In this document: piece after piece, positions 45,564 through 54,325 of the stretch
Position numbering within the stretch: position 1 is the stretch's first letter
Layout: each line of letters opens with the position of its first letter
Assembly: GCA_964372215.1 (NCBI GenBank)
Contig: CAYJQC010000012.1
Coordinates: 79,684 to 143,683, forward strand
DNA length: 64,000 bases
From: DAIMFL01 sp964372215
Lineage (GTDB): Bacteria; Pseudomonadota; Alphaproteobacteria; Dongiales; Dongiaceae
Direction: 5' to 3'
Notes under the pieces: model-generated
The model's database searches: none
Told to the model about the DNA's origin: nothing
Seen by the model: the letters and a program-made list of their open reading frames with translations, nothing else
Translations under genes and position numbers: made by a program

Positions 45564-45944
45564 CGGCGGATAATCCCTTGAAATACCATGGAGTCGACTT
45601 ATTCAATCCGTTCCCGGAACGACTACGATCGGGCTCGTTGCGAAGTCGGAATGACATTCCGCGGCACGGTCGCGCGGGATTTATAGCCGAGCCCGCGAAG
45701 CCAGGCAAAGCGGGGCCCGAAACGGCGAACGCCCGGTCAGGGGGGGACCGGGCGTTCTCAGTTCCTCTCGGAGTCTGCGGGCGGTAGGGGATGCCACCCT
45801 CAGACGATCGTGGCCATTGCGGCCTCGACCACTGTCGGACTCTGAAATAAGCGCGGCCGAATTGCATTTCAAGCGTGCGTGACGAGCATGGCTGCCTTGC
45901 AGCGGGTTCACGACGCTGAAGAAATAATAATTGGTTACAATAAG
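45564..45944. other. Gap with perfect hairpin upstream of xth
   Basis: 381 bases without a credible gene. GAACGCCCGGTC (45727-45738) and GACCGGGCGTTC (45746-45757) are a perfect 12-bp inverted repeat around AGGGGGG. Neither side has a T run. A 5-codon ORF (MATIV) lies on the minus strand about 60 bases ahead of the hairpin, in leader-like order, 0.2 kb upstream of xth. The right end (45920-45945) is AT-rich. Confidence 0.55.
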
Positions 45945-46754
45945 TTAGGCCGCGCGTTCCCGGCCGCTGCCGGGCCCGGCCAGCTGGCCTGCCGCGCGCG
46001 CCTCCGCCCGCTCGCGGGCGGCGGCGCCAAACGCCCGGAACAGCTTGAGGCTGACCGGATTTTCCATAACCCTGAACTCGGGATGCCACTGCACCCCCAG
46101 GGCGAAGGCCTTGGCGCCGTCGACCCGGACCGCCTCGACCACGCCGTCCGGGGCCCGGCCCTCGACCACGATGCCATCGCCGACCCGCTCGACCGCCTGC
46201 CAGTGCAGCGAATTCACCTCGATCCGGGTGGTGCCCAAAAGGCGCGCGAAGGCGCCGTCCGGCACCAGCTCGACGCCGTGCCGGGCGGCGTACTTGTCGT
46301 CATGGGGCACGTCCTGGGGGGCCCGGTGGTCGAGCGCCCCGGACCGGGTGTGGATCTGCTGGTGCAGGCTGCCGCCGAGCGCCACGTTCAGCTCCTGCAG
46401 GCCGCGGCAGATGCAGAACAGCGGCAGGCCGGCCGCCAGGGCGGCGCGGATCAGCGGCAGGGTGGTGGCGTCGCGCGCCGGGTCCTGCGGGCTCTCCGGC
46501 CGGTCGGCCGGCCCGGCGTAATGGTGCGCCGCAACATTGGACAGGCTGCCGGTGACCAGCAGGCCGTCGAGCCGCGCCACCAGGTCCGGGACCGCATAGG
46601 CCTCGCCCAGGGCCGCGATCAGGAACGGCAGGCCCTCGGCGCCCTCCACCACGGCGCGGACATACTTGTCGCCGACCGCGTGGAACGGCATGGAGTCGAT
46701 CCCCTTGACGCAGGCGGGAACGCCGATCAGCGGGCTATGGCGGTCGAGGGGCAT
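45945..46754 (-). CDS. Gamma-glutamyl-GABA hydrolase family (class I glutamine amidotransferase-like)
   Basis: 269 residues from ATG 46754. PuuD-like peptidase C26: nucleophile C116 in PLFCICRGLQELNVALGGSLHQ, and the His/Glu pair in GVQWHPEF. N-terminal LIGVPACVKGIDSMPFHAVGDKYV is typical. PuuD frees glutamate from gamma-glutamyl-GABA in putrescine breakdown; close relatives act on other gamma-glutamyl amides, and no other putrescine genes are near, so the substrate is open. Confidence 0.9.
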   Translation of the reverse strand: MPLDRHSPLIGVPACVKGIDSMPFHAVGDKYVRAVVEGAEGLPFLIAALGEAYAVPDLVARLDGLLVTGSLSNVAAHHYAGPADRPESPQDPARDATTLPLIRAALAAGLPLFCICRGLQELNVALGGSLHQQIHTRSGALDHRAPQDVPHDDKYAARHGVELVPDGAFARLLGTTRIEVNSLHWQAVERVGDGIVVEGRAPDGVVEAVRVDGAKAFALGVQWHPEFRVMENPVSLKLFRAFGAAARERAEARAAGQLAGPGSGRERAA

Positions 46755-46898
46755 GGGACGGATCCTGGCGAACTCTGTGATTCCGATGGTCCGCGCCGCG
46801 CCGGCGGGCGCGCGCCGCCCCAATGTGGCAAGGGCGCGGGAAACTGACAAGGCCGGCGCGCCTTGTCGCCCCGCGGCCCCGCCGCCATAGTCTGCACC

Positions 46899-47732
46899 AT
46901 GATCGAGCCGAGCGACTCGCTGATCGGCCAGCTGCTCGCCGCCAAGGGTGCGGTCGTCGCGCTCTGGATCGCGGCGCTGTTCGTGGCCGAGCGGCTGCGT
47001 CCGGCGGCGCCGCGCCCGGCCGGGCTGGCCGAGTCCCGGCCCGCCGGCCTCGTCGACGTCGCCCGGCGCGGCTGGGCTCGGCTCGGCCGCAACCTGGCCC
47101 TGTGGCTGATCAACACGGCGCTGTCGCCGCTGGTGGTCCTGCCGCTGACCGTCTGGGCCGCCGGGCGGGGCCTCGATCTCGGATTGCGGCCGGCCTGGTG
47201 GGCGGGGCCCTGGGGCCTGGTCGGCGACCTGCTGCTGCTCGATTTCCTGATCTACTGGTGGCACCGCGCCAACCACGTGGTGCCGTTCCTGTGGCGCTTC
47301 CACGCGATCCATCACCTGGACGGGTTCCTCGACACCTCGTCGGCGCTGCGCTTCCATTTCGGCGAGGTGCTGCTGTCGGCCCTGGCGCGCGCCGCGGTCA
47401 TCGTGGCGCTCGGCATGCCGCTCGCCTCGGTGCTGGCGTTCGAGGCGCTGGTGCTGGTGGCGACGATCTTCCACCACTCCAACCTGCGCCTGCCGGCGGG
47501 CCTCGAATCCGCCCTGGCCCGGGTGGTGGTGACCCCGTCGATCCACTGGGTGCATCACCGCGCGCTGCGGCGCGACACCGATTCGAACTACGCGACGGTG
47601 CTCAGCCTGTGGGATCCGCTGTTCGGCAGCCGCAGCGCGACCGCTCGCTCGCCCGAGATGGCGATCGGGGTCGAGCGCCAGGGCGAGGAGTCCATGCTCG
47701 ATCTCCTCACCCGGCCGTTCCGGCGCGGTTGA
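46899..47732 (+). CDS. Sterol desaturase/fatty-acid hydroxylase family membrane enzyme
   Basis: 277 residues from ATG 46899. Four to five membrane helices and the di-iron histidine boxes: WWHRANH, HAIHH, HHSN and HWVHH. These enzymes hydroxylate or desaturate lipids (fatty acids, hopanoids, carotenoids, ornithine lipids) at the membrane face. No lipid gene lies beside it, so the substrate is unknown. Converges with lolA (18 bases between stops). Confidence 0.9.
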   Translation: MIEPSDSLIGQLLAAKGAVVALWIAALFVAERLRPAAPRPAGLAESRPAGLVDVARRGWARLGRNLALWLINTALSPLVVLPLTVWAAGRGLDLGLRPAWWAGPWGLVGDLLLLDFLIYWWHRANHVVPFLWRFHAIHHLDGFLDTSSALRFHFGEVLLSALARAAVIVALGMPLASVLAFEALVLVATIFHHSNLRLPAGLESALARVVVTPSIHWVHHRALRRDTDSNYATVLSLWDPLFGSRSATARSPEMAIGVERQGEESMLDLLTRPFRRG

Positions 47733-47750
47733 GCGCGCCCCGCCCGCCAA

Positions 47751-48455
47751 TCAGTCCTTGCTGCCGCGCATCCTCTGCCGCGGCGTGGCGAACAGCTCGT
47801 TCGGCAGCTCGCCGCCCAGGCGCAGGTCGAACAGGCCGATGCGGGCCTCCTTGCCGGCGGCGTCGGTGATCTTCCACTGCCGCAGCTCGAGCGGGTCGTC
47901 GGCGAAGATCAGGTCGACCGATCCGGCATCGGGCTCCGAGGTCTGGTACATGGTGACGCGCAGCGCGCCGGGGCGCTTGTCGAGCGCGGTCACGGTGATG
48001 CCGTCGCTCAACGAGATCGGGCTGCGCAGCAGGAACCACGCCGGGGTCGAGCTGATCGGCAGCTGGCTGAGCTGGTCGAGCTCGGAATCGTAGTAGCTCA
48101 CCAGCAGGCCGTCGGCGACCAGCACCACCGGCACCGGCGGCTCGTACTCGACCCGCATCTTGCCGGGCCGGCGGATGTAGATGTTGCCGAACACCACGCC
48201 GCCGCCCTCGGAATACTGCTGGAAGCGGGCGCGCAGGGTGGTGATGCCGTTCAGGTAGTCCTCGACCCGGGTCATGTCGGCGCGGGTCTCGGCGGTGATC
48301 GCGAGTGGCGCGTCGGCCGCCCGCGCGCCGGGCGCGGCGACGCCGGCCAGCAGCAGGGCGGCGGCCGCGGTGGCGCCGCCGATCAGCAGGCGGCGGCGGT
48401 CGAGCGTGGCGCCGCGCCGTGCGGCGCGCGCCGTCAAAAGGCTCCGATCGGTCAA
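47751..48455 (-). CDS. lolA: Outer-membrane lipoprotein carrier protein LolA
   Basis: 234 residues from TTG 48455. N-terminal signal with twin arginine (DRRRLLIGGATAAAALLLAG), then the LolA fold: VEDYLNGITTLRARFQQYSEGGGVVFGNIYIRRPGKMRVEYEPP, followed by LVADGLLVSYYD and the C-terminal VDLIFADDPLELRQWKITDAAG. LolA shuttles lipoproteins across the periplasm. It begins 11 bases after the ftsK stop, so they are one transcript, as in many alphaproteobacteria. The start codon is not certain. Confidence 0.9.
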   Translation of the reverse strand: MTDRSLLTARAARRGATLDRRRLLIGGATAAAALLLAGVAAPGARAADAPLAITAETRADMTRVEDYLNGITTLRARFQQYSEGGGVVFGNIYIRRPGKMRVEYEPPVPVVLVADGLLVSYYDSELDQLSQLPISSTPAWFLLRSPISLSDGITVTALDKRPGALRVTMYQTSEPDAGSVDLIFADDPLELRQWKITDAAGKEARIGLFDLRLGGELPNELFATPRQRMRGSKD

Positions 48456-48466
48456 AGGCAGCTCCG

Positions 48467-50881
48467 TCAGTCGAGGGCGTCGATGTCTCTGCCGAGAACT
48501 TCGCGCTTGCCCACATGGTTGGCCGGGCTGACGACGCCTTCCTTTTCCATCCGCTCGATGATCCGGGCGGCGCGGTTGTAGCCGATCTGCAGGTGGCGCT
48601 GGACGAAGCTCGTCGACGCCTTGCGTTCCCGGCAGATCAGCGCAACCGCTTGATCGTAAAGGGCATCGCCGCTATCGCCACCCTCGCCGAAGGAGGGCGG
48701 TTCCTCCTCCTCGTCGCGGGTGACGTCCTCGATATAGGTAGGCTCGCCCTGTTGTTTAAGGAACTGGACCACGGATTCGACCTCGCGGTCGCCGACGAAC
48801 GGGCCGTGCACCCGGGTGATCCGGCCGCCATGGGCCATGTACAGCATGTCGCCCTGGCCCAGCAGCTGCTCGGCCCCGGTCTCGCTCAGGATGGTGCGGC
48901 TGTCGATGCGCGAGGTGACGTGGAAGCTGACCCGGGTCGGGAAATTGGCCTTGATGGTGCCGGTGATGACGTCGACCGAGGGGCGCTGGGTCGCCATGAT
49001 GATGTGGATACCGGCGGCCCGCGCCATCTGCGCCAGGCGCTGGATGGTCGCCTCGATCTCCTTGCCGGCGACCAGCATCAGGTCGGCCATCTCGTCGACC
49101 ACCACGACGATGAACGGCAGGGCGTCGAGATCGAACGGCTCTTCCTCGTAGAGCGGGTTGCCGGTCTCGGGGTCGAAGCCGGTCTGCACCCGCCGGGTCA
49201 GCACCTCGCCGCTGGCGCGCGCCTGGGCCACCCGCTGGTTGTAGCCCTCGATGTTGCGCACCCCGAGCTTGGACATGGCGCGATAGCGCTGCTCCATCTC
49301 GCGCACCGTCCATTTCAGCGCGACGATCGCCTTCCTGGGCTCGGTGACGACCGGCGACAGCAGATGCGGAATGCCGTCATAGACGCTGAGCTCCAGCATC
49401 TTCGGGTCGATCATGATGAACTTGCACTGGTCCGGCGGCAGCCGGTAGATCAGCGACAGGATCATGGTGTTGATGGCGACCGACTTGCCGCTGCCGGTGG
49501 TGCCGGCGATCAGCAGATGCGGCATGCGCGCGAGGTCGACGATGACCGCCGCGCCGCCGATGTCCTTGCCCAGCACCAGCGACAGCTTGGCGGCGGTGCG
49601 CTCATAGGCCTCCGACGCCAGCAGCTCGCGCAGGTAGACCGTCTCGCGGTGCTGGTTGGGCAGCTCGATGCCGATCACGCTGCGGCCCGGCACCACGGCG
49701 ATGCGCACCGAGACCGCGCTCATCGAGCGCGCGACGTCGTCGGCGAGGCCGACCACGCGGCTGGTCTTGGTGCCCGGCGCCGGCTCGAACTCGTACAGCG
49801 TCACCACCGGGCCGGGGCGCACCTTCACCACCTCGCCGCGCACGCCGAAATCCTCGAGCACCGATTCGAGCAGCCGGGCGTTCTTCTCCAGCGATTCCTC
49901 GGTGATGCGCTGGGCCGCCCGGCTGACCGGCGCCTGCTCGAGGAAGTCGAGCGGCGGCAGCTCGTATTCGGTGTCCTCGACCAGGTCGAGGGTGGCCTGG
50001 CCGGCGGCGGCGGCGCGGCGGCCCGGCTTGGCCTGGGGCCGGCGCGCGGCGATCAGGCCGCGGCCGCCGCTCTCGATCCGGCGCGCCGGCGGGGCCGGGA
50101 TCTCGTCGTCGTCCTCGTCGTCGTCGATCGCGGCGCCCAGCCGCGGCTCGCGCCGCACGGCGCCGGCGCTCTGGGCCAGGCGGCGGCGTTCGGCGCGCTG
50201 CTCGGCCGGGTCCTGCGCCTCGGCGTTGCTGCCCACCAGGGCGCGCACCCAGCCATAGGCGACGGCCAGGCCGGCGCCGGCGAGGCGCGCCCAGCCGGCG
50301 CTGGCGGTGGCCGCGGCGCGGTAGCTGCTCCAGGCGATGCCGGCCGAAAAGAACAACAGCAGCAAGGCGATGGCGCCGGCGATGGCGCCGACCAGCGGCG
50401 CCGGCAGGGTGGTGAGGGCGGCCAGCCGCGGCAGCAGGAGCTGGCCGACGAAACCGCCGATGCCGCCGGCGAGCTGCCAGCCGGCGGACGGCAGGGCGGT
50501 GGTCCCGATCGCGGCGACGATCAGCGTCGCCGGCAGCAGCGCCAGGCGCAGCCACCAGCGGTCGAGGCGGTGCAGCCGGACCACCCGCCAGGCCCAGGCG
50601 ATCGGTACCAACGCCAGGACCAGGCTGACCAACCCGAGGCTCTGGAGCGCCAGATCGGCGGCATAGGCGCCGGGCCGGCCGAGCAGGTTGGCGACCCCGC
50701 CATCGGTGGCGCTGTTGAGCGACGGGTCGGCCGGGTCGAACGACAGCAGGGCCACCAGGAAGGCGAGCGCCAGACCGCCCAGGGCCAGGCCGGCGGCCTC
50801 GATGGCCCGGCGCTTGAGGAACGCCGCCGCGGCCGGCGGAATCAGGCCGTCCGTCCGCAGATTGCTGATCGACAGGCTCAT
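48467..50881 (-). CDS. ftsK: DNA translocase FtsK
   Basis: 804 residues from ATG 50881. Four membrane helices at the N-terminus (to about 190), an acidic/low-complexity linker (DDDEDDDE), then the motor: Walker A GTTGSGKS at 460-467, Walker B VVVVDEMADLM, MATQRPSVDVITG, and the winged-helix gamma domain at the end (SFVQRHLQIGYNRAARIIERMEKEG). It pumps DNA at the septum and activates dimer resolution. lolA follows after 11 bases. The frame runs open upstream to 51208, without protein-like sequence. Confidence 0.97.
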   Translation of the reverse strand: MSLSISNLRTDGLIPPAAAAFLKRRAIEAAGLALGGLALAFLVALLSFDPADPSLNSATDGGVANLLGRPGAYAADLALQSLGLVSLVLALVPIAWAWRVVRLHRLDRWWLRLALLPATLIVAAIGTTALPSAGWQLAGGIGGFVGQLLLPRLAALTTLPAPLVGAIAGAIALLLLFFSAGIAWSSYRAAATASAGWARLAGAGLAVAYGWVRALVGSNAEAQDPAEQRAERRRLAQSAGAVRREPRLGAAIDDDEDDDEIPAPPARRIESGGRGLIAARRPQAKPGRRAAAAGQATLDLVEDTEYELPPLDFLEQAPVSRAAQRITEESLEKNARLLESVLEDFGVRGEVVKVRPGPVVTLYEFEPAPGTKTSRVVGLADDVARSMSAVSVRIAVVPGRSVIGIELPNQHRETVYLRELLASEAYERTAAKLSLVLGKDIGGAAVIVDLARMPHLLIAGTTGSGKSVAINTMILSLIYRLPPDQCKFIMIDPKMLELSVYDGIPHLLSPVVTEPRKAIVALKWTVREMEQRYRAMSKLGVRNIEGYNQRVAQARASGEVLTRRVQTGFDPETGNPLYEEEPFDLDALPFIVVVVDEMADLMLVAGKEIEATIQRLAQMARAAGIHIIMATQRPSVDVITGTIKANFPTRVSFHVTSRIDSRTILSETGAEQLLGQGDMLYMAHGGRITRVHGPFVGDREVESVVQFLKQQGEPTYIEDVTRDEEEEPPSFGEGGDSGDALYDQAVALICRERKASTSFVQRHLQIGYNRAARIIERMEKEGVVSPANHVGKREVLGRDIDALD

Positions 50882-51329
50882 TCCGGTCCCGCTGGTCCCC
50901 TGGTTGCGCTGGCCCGCCGCGCGGCGGGCTGGGCCGGCGCGGGCAGTCCATGCGGGCAGTCCATCCCGGCGGATTCCCCGTCGCCGGTACGAATCACGAA
51001 CTAGATTAACCGTCTGAGGTTTGCCGGACAAGACCCTGAGATTCAAGGGGGATGCTTTGGGAGTCCGGTGTGGCCCATGGGCGACAGTGCGGATGCCCGA
51101 AAAGAGAACACCCGGAAGGTGGCGGGCACCTTCCGGGCCAGTGGCGTCGACCCTAGGGGCATCACGGGAGGCCCCGGGGCCGGCGCGGCGCGGGCAATCC
51201 GGCCCCATCTCCCATCAAGAGAAGGCGGGGATCCGCGCGCCGAGGCCTCGCGGAGCGCGGAGGAACGCCGTGGCCGACCGCCTGCGATCTGCTGGACCTG
51301 CGGTCAGGTCGACTGGGGCTCGCGGGCGG
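50882..51329. other. Gap between ftsK and amtB
   Basis: 448 bases. Holds the terminator at 51099-51137 for the minus strand. The part next to ftsK should carry its promoter, but no convincing pair was picked out; TAGATTAACC (51001-51010) is the only AT-rich spot. No gene seen. Confidence 0.5.
51099..51137 (-). terminator. Rho-independent terminator downstream of amtB
   Basis: On the minus strand CCCGGAAGGTG, loop CCCGC, CACCTTCCGGG (51137-51111) is a perfect 11-bp stem followed by TGTTCTCTTTTC. It lies about 190 bases after the amtB stop and ends that transcript before ftsK. Confidence 0.75.
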
Positions 51330-52670
51330 TCAAGGCACCGATTCGCCGTGCAGCACGATGTCGAGGCCTTCCCGCTCGGCGTCTTCCGTGACCCGCAGCC
51401 CGGTCACCGCCTTGGTCACCATGAACAGGACGAAGCTGGCGGCGCCGCCGTAGATGACGGTCACCAGCACGCCCGCGATCTGGGTGACGACCTGGCCGGG
51501 GTTGCCGTCGATCAGGCCGACCGGAGCCTCGCCGCCGGTCACCGCGTTGGTCGCGAACACGCCGGTCAGGATCGCGCCGACGATGCCGCCGACCCCGTGC
51601 ACCCCCCAGACGTCGAGCGAATCGTCATAGCCGATCGCGTTCTTGACCGTGGTCGCCGCGACGAAGCACAGTACGCCGGCGGCGATGCCGATGACCAGCG
51701 CCCCCGAGGGCAGCACGAAGCCCGAGGCCGGGGTGATGGCGACCAGGCCGGCGACCGCGCCGGAGACGATGCCGAGGATCGAGGGCTTGCCCTTCATCAC
51801 CCATTCCGCCGCCATCCAGCCGAGCGCGGCGGCCGCCGTGGCGATCTGGGTCACCGCCATGGCCATCCCGGCGCCGGCCCCGGCCGACACCGCCGAGCCG
51901 GCGTTGAAGCCGAACCAGCCGACCCACAGCAGCGAGGCGCCGATCAGGCTGTAGCCCAGGTTGTGCGGCGGGAACGGCGTCCTGCCATAGCCGTTGCGCT
52001 TGCCGAGCACGATGCAGGCGACCAGGCCGGCGATGCCGGCGTTGATGTGCACCACGGTGCCGCCGGCATAGTCGAGCACGCCCCACCCGGCCATCAGGCC
52101 GCCGCCCCACACCATGTGGCAGATCGGGGCGTAGACCAGCAGCAGCCACAGCGCGGTGAACAGCAGCAGGCCGGAGAACTTCATGCGATCGGCGAAGGCG
52201 CCGGTGATCAGCGCCGGGGTGATGATCGCGAAGGTCATCTGGAAGGTCATGAAGACCGATTCCGGAATCGTGCCGATGATCGACTCCATCCCGATGTTCT
52301 TCAGGAACAGATTGCTGAAATCGCCGAAGAAAGCGTTGCCCGCGCCGAACGCCAGGCTGTAGCCCGCCACCATCCACAGGATGGTCACCAGGCAGGTGAT
52401 GGCGAAGCTCTGCATCAGCATGGCGAGCACGTTCATCTTGCGCACCATCCCGCCGTAGAACAGCGCCAGGCCGGGAATCGTCATCATCAGCACCAGTGCC
52501 GTGGCGGTCAGCATCCACGCGGTATCGCCGGAATCGATGGTCGCCGCCGCCGCTTCGACCTGTTCCACGGCTTCCGCCGCCGTGTCCTGGGCCAGCGCCG
52601 CCACTGCACCCGCCGCCAGGCCGAGCGCCGCGCCCGCCCGCGCGACCACACGCCGTCCAATGCCTCGCAT
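51330..52670 (-). CDS. amtB: Ammonium transporter AmtB
   Basis: 446 residues from ATG 52670, preceded by AAGGAGAGGACAGG. A signal-like N-terminus ends near AALAQDT; eleven helices follow. Pore residues: the twin histidines are H208 (GGTVVHINAGIAGL) and H358 (VWGVHGVGGIVG). AmtB passes ammonium and is gated by the PII protein GlnK, whose gene usually lies just upstream; none is present here. A sigma-54-like site is at 52775-52788. The cytoplasmic C-terminus (TKAVTGLRVTEDAEREGLD) that contacts PII is intact, so regulation by a distant PII is likely. Confidence 0.96.
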   Translation of the reverse strand: MRGIGRRVVARAGAALGLAAGAVAALAQDTAAEAVEQVEAAAATIDSGDTAWMLTATALVLMMTIPGLALFYGGMVRKMNVLAMLMQSFAITCLVTILWMVAGYSLAFGAGNAFFGDFSNLFLKNIGMESIIGTIPESVFMTFQMTFAIITPALITGAFADRMKFSGLLLFTALWLLLVYAPICHMVWGGGLMAGWGVLDYAGGTVVHINAGIAGLVACIVLGKRNGYGRTPFPPHNLGYSLIGASLLWVGWFGFNAGSAVSAGAGAGMAMAVTQIATAAAALGWMAAEWVMKGKPSILGIVSGAVAGLVAITPASGFVLPSGALVIGIAAGVLCFVAATTVKNAIGYDDSLDVWGVHGVGGIVGAILTGVFATNAVTGGEAPVGLIDGNPGQVVTQIAGVLVTVIYGGAASFVLFMVTKAVTGLRVTEDAEREGLDIVLHGESVP

Positions 52671-53007
52671 CCTGTCCTCTCCTTGTCGTTTGCGGGTCCC
52701 GTTCGGACCCTCGATCCGCTCGGGACCCGCCGCGGAGTCCCGTTGCGGCCGCCAACAGGCCGTGAGGTCCCGCTTCAAGAATCGTGCCGGTCTCGGTGCG
52801 GCGCAAAGAGTCGAATTGATTCAAAGGATTGGGATATCCGGCGCGAGCATCGCCGGCGGCGGTGCCACGCCATTTGCCCAGATATTAGCCAGCGTCGGGA
52901 TTTCGCCTAGTTCTTGTGCATGAACCCGCCTGCGGGGCGGGCGCCGGGGCCGCCGCCCCGCGCTCGTTGCGTCAGGGTGTCGCTGGACAAGCGGTCGGCT
53001 GAAGCCG
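52671..53007. other. Divergent gap between amtB and ubiH-type gene
   Basis: 337 bases with no glnK or other gene. It contains the sigma-54-like element on the minus strand. On the plus strand no clear promoter for the hydroxylase was picked out. Confidence 0.5.
52775..52788 (-). promoter_or_regulatory. Sigma-54-like promoter for amtB
   Basis: On the minus strand GGCACGATTCTTGA matches the -24 GGCACG and the TTG of the -12 element, with GA instead of the invariant GC. It would start transcription about 90 bases before the amtB ATG, the regulation expected for a nitrogen-starvation gene. The GC mismatch is a real weakness. Confidence 0.35.
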
Positions 53008-54309
53008 ATGCTTGCGGCCATGGAGCAGGCACAACCTTCGCGCGAGCAGACGCCGGCCGACGTGCTCGTCATCGGCGGCGGCATGGTCGGCATGACCCTG
53101 GCCTGCGCGCTGGCCGATGCCGGCGTCGCGGTGGTCCTGGTCGATGCCGAACCGCCGGCCGCGCGGCTCGGGGCCGACTATGACGGCCGGTCCTCGGCAA
53201 TCGCCTTCGGATCCCAGCGCATCCTGGCCGGGATCGGCGCCTGGGACGCGATGGCGGCCGAGGCCGAGCCGATTCTCGACATCCGGGTGACCGACGGCGA
53301 CGGCGTCGGCCGCACCTCGCCGCTGTTCCTGCATTACGACCACCAGGCCCTGTCCGGCCGGGCCGCCGCCGCCGATGCCGGCGCGCCGCCGTTCGGCTGG
53401 ATCGTGGAGAACCGGGCGATCCGGCGCGCGCTGGTCGCCCGGGTCGCGGCTCTGCCGCGGATCGCGCACCTGGCGCCGGCCACGGCGCTGGGGGTCGAGC
53501 GGCTTCCCGGCGGGGTGTCGGCGACCCTCGACAGCGGCGCGCGCGTCACGGCCCGGCTGGTCGTCGCCGCCGAGGGCAAGCACTCGCCGACGCGCCGGGC
53601 CGCCGGCATCCCGGTCACCGAGTGGAGCTACGGCCAGACCGGCATCGTCTGCACCATCGGTCACGAGCTGCCGCATGACGGCGTCGCGCACGAGCATTTC
53701 CTGCCGGCCGGCCCGTTCGCGGTGCTGCCGATGACGACCACCGCCGAAGGCCATCGCTCGTCGATCGTCTGGACCGAGCGCAGCGCGCTGGCGCCGGCCA
53801 TGCTGGCGCTCGACGACGACGCCTTCGCGGCCGAGATCATGGGCCGCTTCGGCCTGTCGCTGGGACCGATCCGGGTGCTCGGCCGGCGCTGGAGCTATCC
53901 GCTCCGGCTGATGCACGCGGCGCGCTATGCCGACGCGCGGCTGGCGCTGGTCGGCGACGCCGCCCATGTGATCCATCCGATCGCCGGCCAGGGGCTCAAT
54001 TTGGGCCTGCGCGACGTCGCCGCCCTGGCGGAAGCCATCGTCGACGCAAATCGCCTCGGTCTCGATGTCGGCCAGGCCGACGTGCTGGCGCGCTACGAGC
54101 GCTGGCGGCGCTTCGACACCATGATGCTGCTGGCGGTGACCGACAGCCTCAACCGGCTATTCTCCAACGACGTCGCGCTGATCCGCATGGCGCGCGACAT
54201 GGGGCTCGCCGCGGTCGACGGCCTGCCGCCCCTGAAGCGCCTGTTCATGCGCCACGCCATGGGGCTGGTCGGCGACCTGCCGCGCCTGGTGCGCGGCGAA
54301 CGGCTGTAG
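53008..54309 (+). CDS. UbiH/UbiF/COQ6 family FAD-dependent hydroxylase
   Basis: 433 residues (ATG 53020 would shorten it by 4). FAD site VLVIGGGMVGMTLACALADAG (GxGxxG at 23-28), the DG/NAD(P)H-linked motif VVAAEGKHSPTRRAAGI, and the second FAD motif GDAAHVIHPIAGQGLNLGLRDVAAL that defines ubiquinone hydroxylases. It hydroxylates the ring of a ubiquinone precursor; which position cannot be told by sequence. Tail FSNDVALIRMARDMGLAAVD is usual for UbiH types. Confidence 0.93.
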   Translation: MLAAMEQAQPSREQTPADVLVIGGGMVGMTLACALADAGVAVVLVDAEPPAARLGADYDGRSSAIAFGSQRILAGIGAWDAMAAEAEPILDIRVTDGDGVGRTSPLFLHYDHQALSGRAAAADAGAPPFGWIVENRAIRRALVARVAALPRIAHLAPATALGVERLPGGVSATLDSGARVTARLVVAAEGKHSPTRRAAGIPVTEWSYGQTGIVCTIGHELPHDGVAHEHFLPAGPFAVLPMTTTAEGHRSSIVWTERSALAPAMLALDDDAFAAEIMGRFGLSLGPIRVLGRRWSYPLRLMHAARYADARLALVGDAAHVIHPIAGQGLNLGLRDVAALAEAIVDANRLGLDVGQADVLARYERWRRFDTMMLLAVTDSLNRLFSNDVALIRMARDMGLAAVDGLPPLKRLFMRHAMGLVGDLPRLVRGERL

Positions 54310-54325
54310 CGCGCGGCTGTCCGGC

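Noticed and set aside
45681..45911. A 76-codon minus-strand ORF upstream of xth
   Set aside because: No ribosome site, basic low-complexity translation, and it runs through the hairpin.
48305..51004. An 899-codon plus-strand frame opposite ftsK
   Set aside because: A shadow of ftsK; no domain visible.
52671..53007. A hidden glnK gene ahead of amtB
   Set aside because: The gap is too short for the 112-residue protein with its T-loop, and no PII motif is present in any frame.
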